A DNA stretch of 64,000 nucleotides from Chlorogloeopsis fritschii (GTDB lineage Bacteria > Cyanobacteriota > Cyanobacteriia > Cyanobacteriales > Nostocaceae): the NCBI RefSeq assembly GCF_043099315.1, contig NZ_CP170746.1; one strand, 5' to 3'. Every line of letters begins with the position of its first letter. The first letter of the stretch is position 1. The notes below the pieces were generated by a model that was not told the DNA's origin, ran no database searches, and worked only from the letters and a program-made list of their open reading frames with translations. Both the position numbers and the translations under genes were made by a program. Below are positions 44,199 to 54,800 of this stretch, in pieces.

Positions 44199-44514
44199 AA
44201 CGAAAAGGAGGATTGCTGACATAGAAGTATAAAATTAAGAAACGCAGTAAATTAAAACTCTTACTCTCTGCGTCTACCCTACCCTGCGGGAACGCCTCCG
44301 GCGTACGGGAAGCCCTTCGGGTTCGCCAGTCACCTGCGCTCGTGTTACCCTCCCGCAGTTCTGGACTCACCGCCCTCCGGCGTCTAAGGCGTCTCTGCGT
44401 GAGATCAAATTCATCCCGCAATATCCAACCCCAAAAGTGATTAACCGGACTTCATACTACTAATGACTACATAAGCGCTCGTTCACTTTCATGGCTTGAT
44501 TCACCAGAAGCATA
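44199..44514. repeat. GC-rich dispersed repeat block between DUF389 and AraC genes
   Basis: 44265-44410 holds the phrases CCCTGCGGGAACGCC, GGGAAGCCCTTCGGG and CTCTGCGTGAGA seen in the other blocks. A reading frame antisense to it is a by-product of the repeats. No gene. Confidence 0.7.
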
Positions 44515-45420
44515 ATGCCAAAACCAAAATCCCTGAGTATCGATTTTTCTAAAGAAAAGGAAGCAGGATATCGGCGCGTTTACTCGCGATCGCCACTTTT
44601 AACCAACCTGCCAACACTTTGGAATGGATTTTATTTTGCATATGACTGCCAGCCTGCTCATGCAACTCCCGAAATATTTGCCCCACAACACGGAGTTGCT
44701 ATTTTTACACAAATACCAAGAATAATTAACTACGAGCAATCAATTGATGGGCGCTTTTATAGAAAACAAATTCTTCCGGGTGATATTGTTATTACTCCAG
44801 CAAACATCAGTACTCGTGCCCAGTGGGATACAGCATTCAATATAATTCTTCTTGGTTTTGAACAAGTTGTTTTTAGACGTGCCATTTACGAATCGCTTGA
44901 TCCCGATCAAGTAGAATTAGTACCGCACTTTGCTATTTCCGATCCGCTAGTTTACCAAATTGGGCTAGCGCTGAAGGCGATGTTAGAGAAGGATGGGGCA
45001 GGAAGCCGTCTGTATGCAGAAACGATGGCTAACGCCTTGGCTGTTCATCTTTTGCAAAACTACTCAACGCAAAAACCTACCCTGCGCGATTATCAAGATG
45101 GTTTACCTCGGTACAAATTACAAATAGTGATTGATTATATTCACACCCATCTAAACGAAGATATAGGTTTAGCAGAACTAGCAGCGTTAGTACAAATGAG
45201 TCCACGTTATTTTCTCAAACTTTTTAAAACATCAACAGGTTTTACCCCCCATCAATTTGTGATTCACACCAGAATTGCCCGTGCCAAGGAATTACTCTTG
45301 TTAAGACAAACAAGCATCGCTGAAATTGCCCAAAAGGTTGGTTTTGCCAATCAAAGTCATCTAAATATGCACTTCAAACGCTTGCTTGGTGTAACGCCCA
45401 AACAATTTCAAAACAAATAG
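44515..45420 (+). CDS. AraC-family transcriptional regulator
   Basis: A 301-aa regulator. The N-terminal 190 residues form a cupin-like sensor region without a recognisable ligand motif; the C-terminal 100 residues carry two HTHs of the AraC/XylS type (DIGLAELAALVQMSPRYFLKLFKTSTGFTPHQF and IAEIAQKVGFANQSHLNMHFKRLLGVTPKQF in outline). It lies upstream of the lone ndhA copy in the same direction (168-bp gap), so it may control that gene, although this is only context. Confidence 0.92.
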   Translation: MPKPKSLSIDFSKEKEAGYRRVYSRSPLLTNLPTLWNGFYFAYDCQPAHATPEIFAPQHGVAIFTQIPRIINYEQSIDGRFYRKQILPGDIVITPANISTRAQWDTAFNIILLGFEQVVFRRAIYESLDPDQVELVPHFAISDPLVYQIGLALKAMLEKDGAGSRLYAETMANALAVHLLQNYSTQKPTLRDYQDGLPRYKLQIVIDYIHTHLNEDIGLAELAALVQMSPRYFLKLFKTSTGFTPHQFVIHTRIARAKELLLLRQTSIAEIAQKVGFANQSHLNMHFKRLLGVTPKQFQNK

Positions 45421-45588
45421 TAATTACTTACAAAAATCGGAATAACCTGCAAGACATTAGAGTGCCAATTTTGCTTATTTAGAAGAAACATAATTGTGTC
45501 TTTTTGTTAATTCCAACAACTGCAAGGGTTGATAACAGCAGGCACAAAAGTTTCACTAAAAAGTTTAAGCAATTTTGAATTGGCAACT

Positions 45589-46707
45589 ATGAATACAGGA
45601 ATTGACTTGCAAGGAAGATTTATCCAATCTCTTTTGGATGTGGGAGTACCACCGGGGATAGCAAAAGCAATTTGGATGCCGCTACCAATGGTGCTGATGA
45701 TAGTTGGTGCAACGGTGGGAGTGCTAATTTGTATATGGCAAGAACGAAAAATTTCTGCTGCCGTACAACAACGGATTGGCCCGGAGTATATAGGGCCACT
45801 AGGATTATTGGCAAGTGTCGCAGATGGTTTAAAGTTAGTCTTTAAAGAAGACGTAGTGCCAGCGAAATCAGATGTTTTGTTGTTTACCCTTGCCCCAGTA
45901 ATTGTAATACTTCCAGTATTTCTCTCTTACCTAATTGTGCCATTTGGACAGAATTTGATTATCGGCAACGTAGGTATGGGAGTTTTCTTATGGATAGCTT
46001 TATCAAGTATTCAACCTATTGGCTTGCTAATGTCTGGCTACGCATCGAATAATAAGTACTCCCTCTTAGGAGGCTTGCGAGCCGCAGCGCAGTCAATCAG
46101 TTACGAAATACCTCTAGCTTTGAGCGTGCTGGCAATAGCAATGATGTCTAACAGTCTCAGCACCGTTGATATTGTCAATCAGCAATCTGGTTACGGTATC
46201 CTGGGTTGGAACATTTGGCGACAACCAGTCGGTTTTATCATATTTTGGATCGCAGCCCTCGCCGAATGCGAACGATTGCCCTTTGATTTACCGGAAGCCG
46301 AAGAGGAACTAGTAGCAGGTTATCAAACAGAATACTCTGGCATGAGATTTGCTCTGTTTTACATTTCTTCGTATGTTAATTTGGTGCTTTCTGCGTTGTT
46401 GATAGCCGTTTTGTATTTGGGAGGTTGGGATTTTCCCATTCCCGTTAACTTAATCGCACGTGGGTTGGGAATCAGCGAAAACAATTCTGTATTGCAGATT
46501 GTCGCTGCGTCATTGGGTATCACTATGACATTACTAAAAGCCTATTTCCTGGTATTTCTCGCCATCTTACTACGCTGGACGGTGCCCCGTGTTCGTATCG
46601 ATCAATTACTAAATTTGGGGTGGAAGTTTTTGCTACCTATTGCTTTGGTGAATCTACTAGCAACCGCTGCTTTAAAGTTAGTTTTTCCTTTTGCTTTCGG
46701 TGGTTAG
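45589..46707 (+). CDS. ndhA: NAD(P)H-quinone oxidoreductase subunit 1, stand-alone copy
   Basis: A 372-aa NdhA, the membrane subunit of NDH-1 that lines the quinone site and couples to proton pumping in thylakoid respiration and cyclic electron flow. Conserved parts are clear: QERKISAAVQQRIGPEYIGPLG, GLRAAAQSISYEIPL, and ALAECERLPFDLPEAEEELVAGYQTEYSGM. The frame opens at TTG 45529, but ATG 45589 gives the family-typical MNTGIDLQG start and length. In cyanobacteria ndhA is normally first in ndhA-I-G-E; here the next gene is an unrelated convergent kinase, so this is an isolated, probably paralogous, copy. Confidence 0.93.
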   Translation: MNTGIDLQGRFIQSLLDVGVPPGIAKAIWMPLPMVLMIVGATVGVLICIWQERKISAAVQQRIGPEYIGPLGLLASVADGLKLVFKEDVVPAKSDVLLFTLAPVIVILPVFLSYLIVPFGQNLIIGNVGMGVFLWIALSSIQPIGLLMSGYASNNKYSLLGGLRAAAQSISYEIPLALSVLAIAMMSNSLSTVDIVNQQSGYGILGWNIWRQPVGFIIFWIAALAECERLPFDLPEAEEELVAGYQTEYSGMRFALFYISSYVNLVLSALLIAVLYLGGWDFPIPVNLIARGLGISENNSVLQIVAASLGITMTLLKAYFLVFLAILLRWTVPRVRIDQLLNLGWKFLLPIALVNLLATAALKLVFPFAFGG

Positions 46708-46739
46708 CATACGCATACTTGTGGCAGATTTGATATTAC

Positions 46740-49700
46740 CTATGGCTGCAAGTTTCCAGTCAATTCCAGAATTTCATCAAAGCAGAAACGACGAACTAAA
46801 TCAGTCATTCCCTCTGCCAAGACAGAATGAGTTTGGGGAATTTGCTCAACCAGTTGCAGAATGCGATCGCCATCAACTTCCAAAGCCGCTTGCCTCAATT
46901 GTGCTAACCATTGTGCAGACATGATTGCGCTCAACTGAGAAAATTGTATCTCTGGGCTTGCTTGTGGATAATTTTCCTGTGCTTGCATCGCTTCTGGTTG
47001 TTGTGCATAAAGATAACGTACTCCCAAATGTTGGGCGATTTTTTCAAAAAGTACCTGTTCCCGAAAAGGCTTACGAACTAGATCATCGCAACCAGCAGCC
47101 AAAATCGTTGCCTTTTGTTCCTCAAAAGCACTCGCTGTCAAAGCAATAATCACAGTACGAGCACAAGACGCAAACAGATTTTCTCTTTGCTCCTGTGCTC
47201 CTCTGCTCCTGTGCTCCTCTGCTCCCCCCTTCTCCCTGTCTCGAATTTCTCTAGTTGCTTCATAGCCACTCATCACGGGCATATGCATATCCATAAACAC
47301 AAGCTGCGGTTGCCATGTTTGCCATCTTTGTACTGCCTCTTGCCCGTTGATTGCTGCTTCAACTTCAAAACCGACGCTACTAAGAAGTTGCATGATAAAA
47401 TCACGGTTTTCTTTGCGGTCATCCACAACTAAAATGCGATAGTTAGGCTGTTCTGGAGCAATTTTGAGCACGCGCCCATTATTGAACTGTGGTGTCACAT
47501 CCCCAGAGTCAGCTAAAGTTACTTGCACGCCAAAGCGAAAAGTTGATCCTTGCCCCAAGATACTGCTAACTTCAATGTCGCCTCCCATCAAATTCACAAA
47601 TTGACGGCTGATTGTTAATCCTAATCCAGTACCCTCATGGGTTTCGATACCACTCATCGTCTGCACAAATGGCTTAAACAGATTTTTAATTTCTTCTGGT
47701 GCAATCCCGCATCCAGTGTCTTCTACCTCGAAAATTAGGAATTGGGGATTGGGGATTGGGGAGCGAGCCGCCTGCAAAGAGAAGTCACCAGACGCTCCAC
47801 GTCTAGTGCCGTTAGTGTTAGCTCCACTCTGCGAGAAGCCGCCCTCTGGGCGTCTATGCGGAGGGAGGCTCTGATCTTCGGAGGGTTCTCGCCGTTGGGT
47901 GGTTTGACGTGATTGGAAAGAGGGCACAAATATGCGGGGATGCGGGGAAGAATTTTCCCCCACTCTCCCCCAGTCTCCTACTCCCCTTTTCCTCTTCCTA
48001 GTTCCTAGTCCCCAGCCCCTAGCCCCTATTGTTGCCCGCAGCGTTACTCCTCCTGTTTGTGTAAACTTGACAGCATTACCCAAGAGGTTGATCAGAACTT
48101 GGCGAAGTTTTCCTTCGTCTGTATTAATGTATTGGGGTAAGTCGGGGGCAATTTCAAATTCGAGGAACAATTGCTTAGTTTGCGATCGTACCCTGAACAT
48201 TTCTTGGAGGTTTTGTAATAATAAATACAAGTCAAATGGTTCAGGATGCAAAATGATGCGCCCAGCTTCTATTTTAGACATTTCCAGCACATCATTAATT
48301 AAGTTGAGTAAGTGTTCTCCACTACGGTTAATAGTAGCTAATGATGCTCTTTGGTTAATGGTAAGGGCGGTGTCTCGCTCCATAAGTTGGGCAAAACCAA
48401 GGATGGCATTGAGCGGCGTGCGGAGTTCGTGGCTCATGTTGGCTAAGAATGCGCTTTTGGCACGGTTAGCAGCTTCGGCGGCATCTTTGGCAACTCGCAG
48501 TGCTTCTTCTGCTTGATGTCTGGCTCTAGCGATCGCTATTAGTTCTCCTACCAAGTTCAAAAAGTTAATGTCTTCCTGGCTCCACTGTTTTGAGAAGTTA
48601 ACAACATCTCCACAAATAAACCCAACCACTTGATGGGAGTGAATCATCGGTACTGCAACGATTGATTGAATCGACTGACTTTCCAGCAGTATTCTCTCTG
48701 GTGCATCGGGTGGTAATTCGCCAACGCAGGAAATCTGAAAAGCACTGTTGTTCATAATTTGAACTAGGCGGGGGAAGATGACCACAGGGCCTCCCCCTGC
48801 TAAGTTAGATGATGGGAGATTAGTAGCACGCCATTCATGGAAAAGATAAACGCGATTTTGGTCGTTTGAGTGTTCAAAGATACAACAGCGTTCGGTATTG
48901 AGAAATTGGGCGATCGCCCCAAGCGTAAAATTAATTGCCGTATTTATATCTTGGTCAATAAATTGCCGAGAAATACTGCTGAGTAAACTTTCTGCTTCCG
49001 CGCGACGTTCTAAGGCTTCTTGTGCTTGTTTGCGTTCCAATTCTGCACCAGCGCGGGCAGCAAAAATTCTCAAAATTAGTTCTCTGCCAGGATCGCTTTC
49101 CATTGGTTTGACATCTATGACTGCAAAATGCCCTAAGATATCCCCAGAGGAATTCATCAAAGGCACTCCTAAATAACTCTCGGCAGAGAGATTAACTAAA
49201 TCTGCATCGTTCGGGAAAAGAGATTGTACTCCTTGGGGATAGTAGCATGGCTGCCCCTGTAAGGCATATTCACAAGGAGTGCCTTGCAAATCATATTCAA
49301 AGTTTTCCCCCAGCATCCCATTCCGCCATACAGCCAGAGTCCGAACTTTTGTTTTTGCTGAATTGATAAACTTAGTTACCAGAGCGTAGCGAACTTGCAA
49401 CACTTCGGCAAGGTAGCGCACACAACTATTAAAGAATTCATCACCTGTTTTTGCTGCCGTACCTTCAACAATTAAATTTAAAGCAACTTCTCGCCGTTTG
49501 CGATCGCTAATATCTGTAAATACAGAAACTATGCAAGATTCTTCTAAATTGAGGCGACTTGACAATAGCATCCAAGCAATAGATCCATCAAGGCGACGCA
49601 CGGGTACTTCAAAATCGCGAATTTCGCCGTACTGTTCCAACTCTGCAATCAAGTTTGTTCTATCATCCAAATTGACATAAAATTCTGTTGTGAAATGTTT

Positions 49701-51815
49701 GCCAATGAGTTCAATCGGAGAGGAAAAACCCAGTATATCGGCACTACGCTGATTGGCATCGAGAATCAATCCATCCTGCCAGCGGGCGCGAAGAATACCA
49801 ACTTGAGAATTTTCAAATAAATGGCGGTATTTTACTTCGCTCCGCTGCAAGGCTTCTTCTGCTTGTTTGCGTGCGGTTAAATCAATCGTTGCTCCTAACA
49901 TCCGCTGGGGGTTTCCGATTTCGTCGTAGAGCACCCGCCCGTTTGTTAACAGCCACCGCACTGCTCCCGAAGGCTGAATGGCACGAAATTCTATTTGATA
50001 GGGAGTTTTCTGTTCGATTGCTGTTTGAATGGCATTGGTAACTAGCCCTCGATCCTCTGGATAGATTAATTCAGCAAAATCTTCAACTTGTCCATTAAAA
50101 CTTTCACCAACTAAGCCATGAAACTCATAAATACGTTCTGACCAAACTATTTGATTATTAACTATATCCCAATCCCACACTCCTGCTTGACCGGCATCTA
50201 ATGCTAATCGCAGCCGCTCTTCACTGCGTCGAAGTGCTTCCTCAACCCGTTTGCGATCGGTGGTATCGGTGCCAATGGAGAGGATTTCTATTAAATTTCC
50301 TTGTTCGTCCAAAATTGGTTTATTTGCCCAAACAATCCACACCCGTTCCCCATTCTTGCGAATATTTTCATTCTCGTTGAAAAGATAATTTTCTGGATTC
50401 TGGCAAATATCTACCATTAACGCTTGCAAATCGCGCCCAGAGGTTTCGGTTTCTGGAACAATTGTACCGACTACATTACGCCCAACAATTTCCTCGAAAT
50501 CAAAGCCAAAAAACCGTTGCCCGTAATTATTCAAAAAAGTAACATTGCCATGATTGTCCCAACGTAAAATAATGCAGTTGGCGGTTTCTACCACATCGCG
50601 ATACTGTGCCTCACTTGCTCGTAATGCTGCTTCTGCCTGTTTGCGATCGCTGATATCTCGCACTACTGCCAATATGTGCGGCTTACCATTGTAGGTACAT
50701 ATTGTCCCTTTAACTTCTACGTCTATTAATGTTCCGTCTTTGCGGACATCAACTGCTTGCGCGTTAAATTCCTGTCCGGTTTTCATTGTCTCAAAAAATG
50801 CTTGCAAAACCGAATGGAAGTCAGGATGAATGTAAGCAGATGGATGCAAAGCGATAAATTCTTCATAGGAGTAACCGTGCATCTGGCAAGCAGCAGGATT
50901 TACTTCTATAACTGTTTCTGTATCTATATCGCTAATAAACAACCCATCACGAATCGCTTCAAAAATACTGCGATATTGCAGTTCACTTTGTTGTAATGCT
51001 TCTTGGGTACGTTGGCGCTCGGTAATATCTCGAAAACTCCAAACACGCCCAATCACTTGGTTGCCTAGTCTCTGGGGATGAGAATAACGCTCAAATACTC
51101 GCCCGTCTTTTAACTCTACTAAATCCAGAACTGTTTCTTCTGGATGCTGAAACACTATTTCTCTAACTTTAGCTACAAATCCTTCTGGATCTTTGGTTTG
51201 CTCTGCGATCAAGCGCAATCTTTCTTCTCCACGCCCAGGTAATAAAAGATACTCTGGCAACGACCACAACCCTATAACTTTCTGGTTGTAAACTGGCACA
51301 TTTCCTTGCCAATCAATCACAGCAATTCCATCTGCTGTCGATTCTAGAGTTGTACGCAGCATAGATGCAGACGCTTCTTTTTCCTGTACTGCACGTGTAT
51401 ATTCTGATTCCAAGCGTCTGGTTTGAGTAAGATCTCGAATCGTCAGTATGGCAATTTGCCCGGTTTGGGGTTGTGCTAGACAAGTTCCAGAAATTTGTAA
51501 GACAAGAAAGTCATTGCCCTTTTGTAACTGATATTCTGTGACTTCATATACCCCGTCTAGCAACTGCGCATCGGGATAAGAGTCAGGAGCGATCGCAACT
51601 TTTGCTTGTAAGAGTGGCAATAAGTTCTGTAAAGAAGAATTGAGGATGCGATCGCGTGGTTGGTTAACTAGTAATTCAAAGCTAGAATTGCACCACTGTA
51701 CGAGACGGTTTTCCCCAATCCAAACTACAGCATCAGTGATCGCATCCAGTGTTACCTGCATCGTGGTTAGGATTGCTTGTAATTGCTTAACTTGCAAGGT
51801 TTCTTCAGGACTCAT
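46740..51815 (-). CDS. Giant multi-PAS/GAF hybrid histidine kinase
   Basis: A 1691-aa soluble kinase. Order: PAS-like (about 10-130), five further PAS/PAC (about 150-270, 280-395, 400-525, 530-650, 655-775), GAF (780-940), GAF (960-1115), HisKA with His1129 in MSHELRTPLNAI, HATPase (N box NLLGNAVKF, G1 DTGCGI, G2 GTGLGLTISRQ), receiver (VDDRKENRD pocket, FMDMHMPVMSG, VRKPFREQ) and a 70-residue helical C-terminal tail. Between strand LRATIG and FEVEDTG of the ATPase domain, about 97 residues of repeat-derived low-complexity sequence are inserted in frame (47737-48027); about 25 more lie in the receiver (47166-47240). It is a tandem paralogue of the next kinase. The sensed signals are unknown. 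Confidence 0.93.
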   Translation of the reverse strand: MSPEETLQVKQLQAILTTMQVTLDAITDAVVWIGENRLVQWCNSSFELLVNQPRDRILNSSLQNLLPLLQAKVAIAPDSYPDAQLLDGVYEVTEYQLQKGNDFLVLQISGTCLAQPQTGQIAILTIRDLTQTRRLESEYTRAVQEKEASASMLRTTLESTADGIAVIDWQGNVPVYNQKVIGLWSLPEYLLLPGRGEERLRLIAEQTKDPEGFVAKVREIVFQHPEETVLDLVELKDGRVFERYSHPQRLGNQVIGRVWSFRDITERQRTQEALQQSELQYRSIFEAIRDGLFISDIDTETVIEVNPAACQMHGYSYEEFIALHPSAYIHPDFHSVLQAFFETMKTGQEFNAQAVDVRKDGTLIDVEVKGTICTYNGKPHILAVVRDISDRKQAEAALRASEAQYRDVVETANCIILRWDNHGNVTFLNNYGQRFFGFDFEEIVGRNVVGTIVPETETSGRDLQALMVDICQNPENYLFNENENIRKNGERVWIVWANKPILDEQGNLIEILSIGTDTTDRKRVEEALRRSEERLRLALDAGQAGVWDWDIVNNQIVWSERIYEFHGLVGESFNGQVEDFAELIYPEDRGLVTNAIQTAIEQKTPYQIEFRAIQPSGAVRWLLTNGRVLYDEIGNPQRMLGATIDLTARKQAEEALQRSEVKYRHLFENSQVGILRARWQDGLILDANQRSADILGFSSPIELIGKHFTTEFYVNLDDRTNLIAELEQYGEIRDFEVPVRRLDGSIAWMLLSSRLNLEESCIVSVFTDISDRKRREVALNLIVEGTAAKTGDEFFNSCVRYLAEVLQVRYALVTKFINSAKTKVRTLAVWRNGMLGENFEYDLQGTPCEYALQGQPCYYPQGVQSLFPNDADLVNLSAESYLGVPLMNSSGDILGHFAVIDVKPMESDPGRELILRIFAARAGAELERKQAQEALERRAEAESLLSSISRQFIDQDINTAINFTLGAIAQFLNTERCCIFEHSNDQNRVYLFHEWRATNLPSSNLAGGGPVVIFPRLVQIMNNSAFQISCVGELPPDAPERILLESQSIQSIVAVPMIHSHQVVGFICGDVVNFSKQWSQEDINFLNLVGELIAIARARHQAEEALRVAKDAAEAANRAKSAFLANMSHELRTPLNAILGFAQLMERDTALTINQRASLATINRSGEHLLNLINDVLEMSKIEAGRIILHPEPFDLYLLLQNLQEMFRVRSQTKQLFLEFEIAPDLPQYINTDEGKLRQVLINLLGNAVKFTQTGGVTLRATIGARGWGLGTRKRKRGVGDWGRVGENSSPHPRIFVPSFQSRQTTQRREPSEDQSLPPHRRPEGGFSQSGANTNGTRRGASGDFSLQAARSPIPNPQFLIFEVEDTGCGIAPEEIKNLFKPFVQTMSGIETHEGTGLGLTISRQFVNLMGGDIEVSSILGQGSTFRFGVQVTLADSGDVTPQFNNGRVLKIAPEQPNYRILVVDDRKENRDFIMQLLSSVGFEVEAAINGQEAVQRWQTWQPQLVFMDMHMPVMSGYEATREIRDREKGGAEEHRSRGAQEQRENLFASCARTVIIALTASAFEEQKATILAAGCDDLVRKPFREQVLFEKIAQHLGVRYLYAQQPEAMQAQENYPQASPEIQFSQLSAIMSAQWLAQLRQAALEVDGDRILQLVEQIPQTHSVLAEGMTDLVRRFCFDEILELTGNLQP
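47737..48027. repeat. Repeat-derived in-frame insertion in the ATPase domain (kinase 1)
   Basis: A mosaic of heptamer tracts (four ATTGGGG-type units at 47738-47762 and CTAGTCC-type units at 47998-48027) flanking GC-rich dispersed repeat (about 47765-47900). It is translated on the minus strand as Arg/Ser/Pro-rich sequence (for example SPIPNPQF) between the N box and the G1 box without breaking the frame. Confidence 0.88.
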
Positions 51816-51870
51816 CAGCCACTCATCGCTTTAGAATAGATATCTTGTATCTTGTCTTGTTAGTTTCAGT

Positions 51871-54800
51871 TTATTTTTGCCATTTTTCAGTCATTTCTAG
51901 AATTTCATCAAAACAGAAACGACGAACTAAATCAGTAATTCCCTCTGCCAAGACAGAATGAGTTTCGGGAATTTGCTCAACTAGTTGCTCAATGCGATCG
52001 CCATCAACTTCCAAAGCCGCTTGCCTCAATTGTGCTAACCATTGTGCAGACATGATTGTACTCAACTGAGAAAATTGTATCGACAGGCTTGCTTGTGGAT
52101 AATTTTCCTGTGCTGGTTTCACTTCTGGTTGCTGCTGGGCATAAAGATAACGTACTCCCAAGTGTTGGGCGATTTTTTCAAAAAGTACCTGTTCTCGAAA
52201 AGGCTTGCGAATCAAATCATCACAACCTGCTGCCAAAATCGTTGCCTTTTGTTCCTCAAAAGCACTCGCTGTCAAAGCAATAATCACAGTACGAGCACAA
52301 GACGCGGGGAATTCTCTCCCTCTCTCCCCCTCTCCCTCTCCCCCACTCCTCCTCTCCCTGTCTCGAATTTCTCTAGTTGCTTCATAGCCATCCATCACAG
52401 GCATACGCATATCCATGAATACAAGCTGCGGTTGCCATGTTTGCCATTTTTGTACCGCTTCTTGCCCATTGCCTGCGGCTTCAACTTCAAAACCAACGCT
52501 GTTTAATAATTGTAAAATTGGTTCGCGGTTCTCTTGGTGGTCATCTACGACTAAAATTCGGTAATGAGGCTGTTCTGGTGCTAATTCTAGGATGCGATCA
52601 TTCGTTAGTTGAGTTGCGGTTGGTGATGGTTGTGTTGTTTGGACGTGAATATCAAAACTAAAAGTCGAACCTTGTCCAAGTTTGCTGTGAGCGCGAATTT
52701 CGCCACCCATGAGTCGAATAAATTGACGGCTGATGGTGAGTCCCAATCCAGTGCCCTCTCTAATTTGGATACCACTGCTTGTCTGCGTAAAAGGCTTGAA
52801 GAGATTTTTGATTTCTTCTGGTGCGATGCCGCATCCTGTATCTTCTACCTCGAAAAATAGGGATTGGGGATCGGGGATCGGGGATTGGGCATTGCCCCTC
52901 TGCTCCTCTGCCCCCTCCGAAGTTCCAAGCCTCCTCCGGAGGAGCAACGCTTTCGGAGGAAGCCTCCGCACCCTGCGGGAAGCTGCAGAAGCGTCTACAG
53001 ACTTCTCTGTGCTCCCCTGCTTTTCCCTAGTCCCTATTGTTGCACGCAGCGTTACTCCTCCTGTTTGTGTAAACTTGACAGCGTTACCCAAGAGATTGAT
53101 CAGAACTTGGCGAAGTTTTCCTTCATCGGTATGAATGTAGCGCGGTAAGTCGGGGGCGATTTCAAATTTGAGGAATAATTGCTTGGCTTGTGCCCGGATT
53201 TGAAACATTTCTTGTAGTGTTCGCAACAGTCCAAATAAATCAAAGGATTCGGGGTTAAAAACTATTCGCCCTGCCTCGATTTTGGACATTTCTAGAACGT
53301 CGTCGATGAGGTTAAGTAAGTGTTCTCCACTACGGTTAATAGTAGCTAATGATTCACGTTGTTTGCTATTCAAAGCTGGATCTCGTTCCATGAGTTGGGC
53401 AAAACCAAGGATGGCATTGAGCGGCGTGCGTAATTCATGGCTCATGTTGGCTAAGAATGCGCTTTTGGCTCGGTTTGCTGCCTCGGCTGCTTCTTTGGCA
53501 ACTCGCAGTGCTTCTTCTGCTTGATGTCTTGCCCTACCGATCGCGATTAATTCGCCTACCAGTTTGAGGAAGTTAATTTCTTGTTGGCTCCAAATTTTAC
53601 AGTTGTGAATTACATCTGCACCAACAAATCCAACGACTTGATCGGAATGAATCATCGGCACTCCAACCATCGATTGGATGGACTGACTTTCAAACATCAT
53701 TCTCTCTGGTGCATCCGGTGGTAGTTCTGCTACACAGGAAATTTGACAAACTTTGCCGTGAGCAATTTCAGCCAGTCGAGGGAACATTGTCACAGCGCCT
53801 TCTGTTGCCATACTATTTAATGGTTCAATATCAGCACCACACCATTCGTGGCTAAGATGAACGTGGCTGCGATCCTGGGAATACTCAAAGATACAACAGC
53901 GATCGGCACCAATAAATTGAGCGATCGCCCCAAGTGTAAAATTAATGGCAGTATCTAAATCTTGATCAATGAAGTAGCGAGAAATGCTACTCAGTAAACT
54001 TTCGGCTTGAGCACGACGCTCTAAGGCTGCTTCTGCTATCTTGCGTTCTGTAATGTCACGCGCACAAGTAATAATCAATGCATCACCGCTTGGTGTAACT
54101 ACTTTTGAGACGTTACTACCTAACCACCGCCAACTTCCGTTTTTGTGTCTCGCTCGCACTTCTGTCGATTGATTTCCCCCAAGTTCTACAATTTTTTGCA
54201 GTGTGGAGAAACTAATAGTGACATCGTCGGGATGAATAAAAGGGGCAAAAGATTTTTCTTCTAACTCTGCGACGCTATAGCCCATTATTCCTGTCATGTT
54301 TGGCGATACATAAGTGATTTTGCCCTCAAGCGTCATTAAAGAGATGATGTCACTGGCATTTTCAACCATGGTGCGAAACTTTAATTCACTCTTCTGGAGA
54401 GCTTGTTCTGCGCGTTTGCGCTCTAGTTCAGCACCGGCACGGGCAGCGAAAATTCTTAAAATCAATTCTCTACCCGGATCGTCTACCATTGGTTTGTTAT
54501 CTATAACTGCCAAATGACCCAAGATTTTACCAGAGGCATTGATGAGGGGAACTCCCAAATAACTTTCAGCGCCGACAGTAACTAAATCTGCATCGCTGGG
54601 GAAAAGAGCTTGAACTCCTTGGGGATAATAACACAAATTGCCTTGTAAGACTTGCGCGCAAGGAGTGCCACAGATCTCATATTCAAAGTTTTCCTGGCTT
54701 TGTTTATCTAACCAAACTGCTAAAGTGCGCGCTCTAGTTTTGGTTTCATCGATGCATTCTGTGACAATAGCATGGTGAACTTGTAGTATTTGAGCTAGAT

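Noticed and set aside
44125..44421. Minus-strand frame between the DUF389 and AraC genes
   Set aside because: Overlaps a GC-rich repeat block and the end of a good gene on the other strand.
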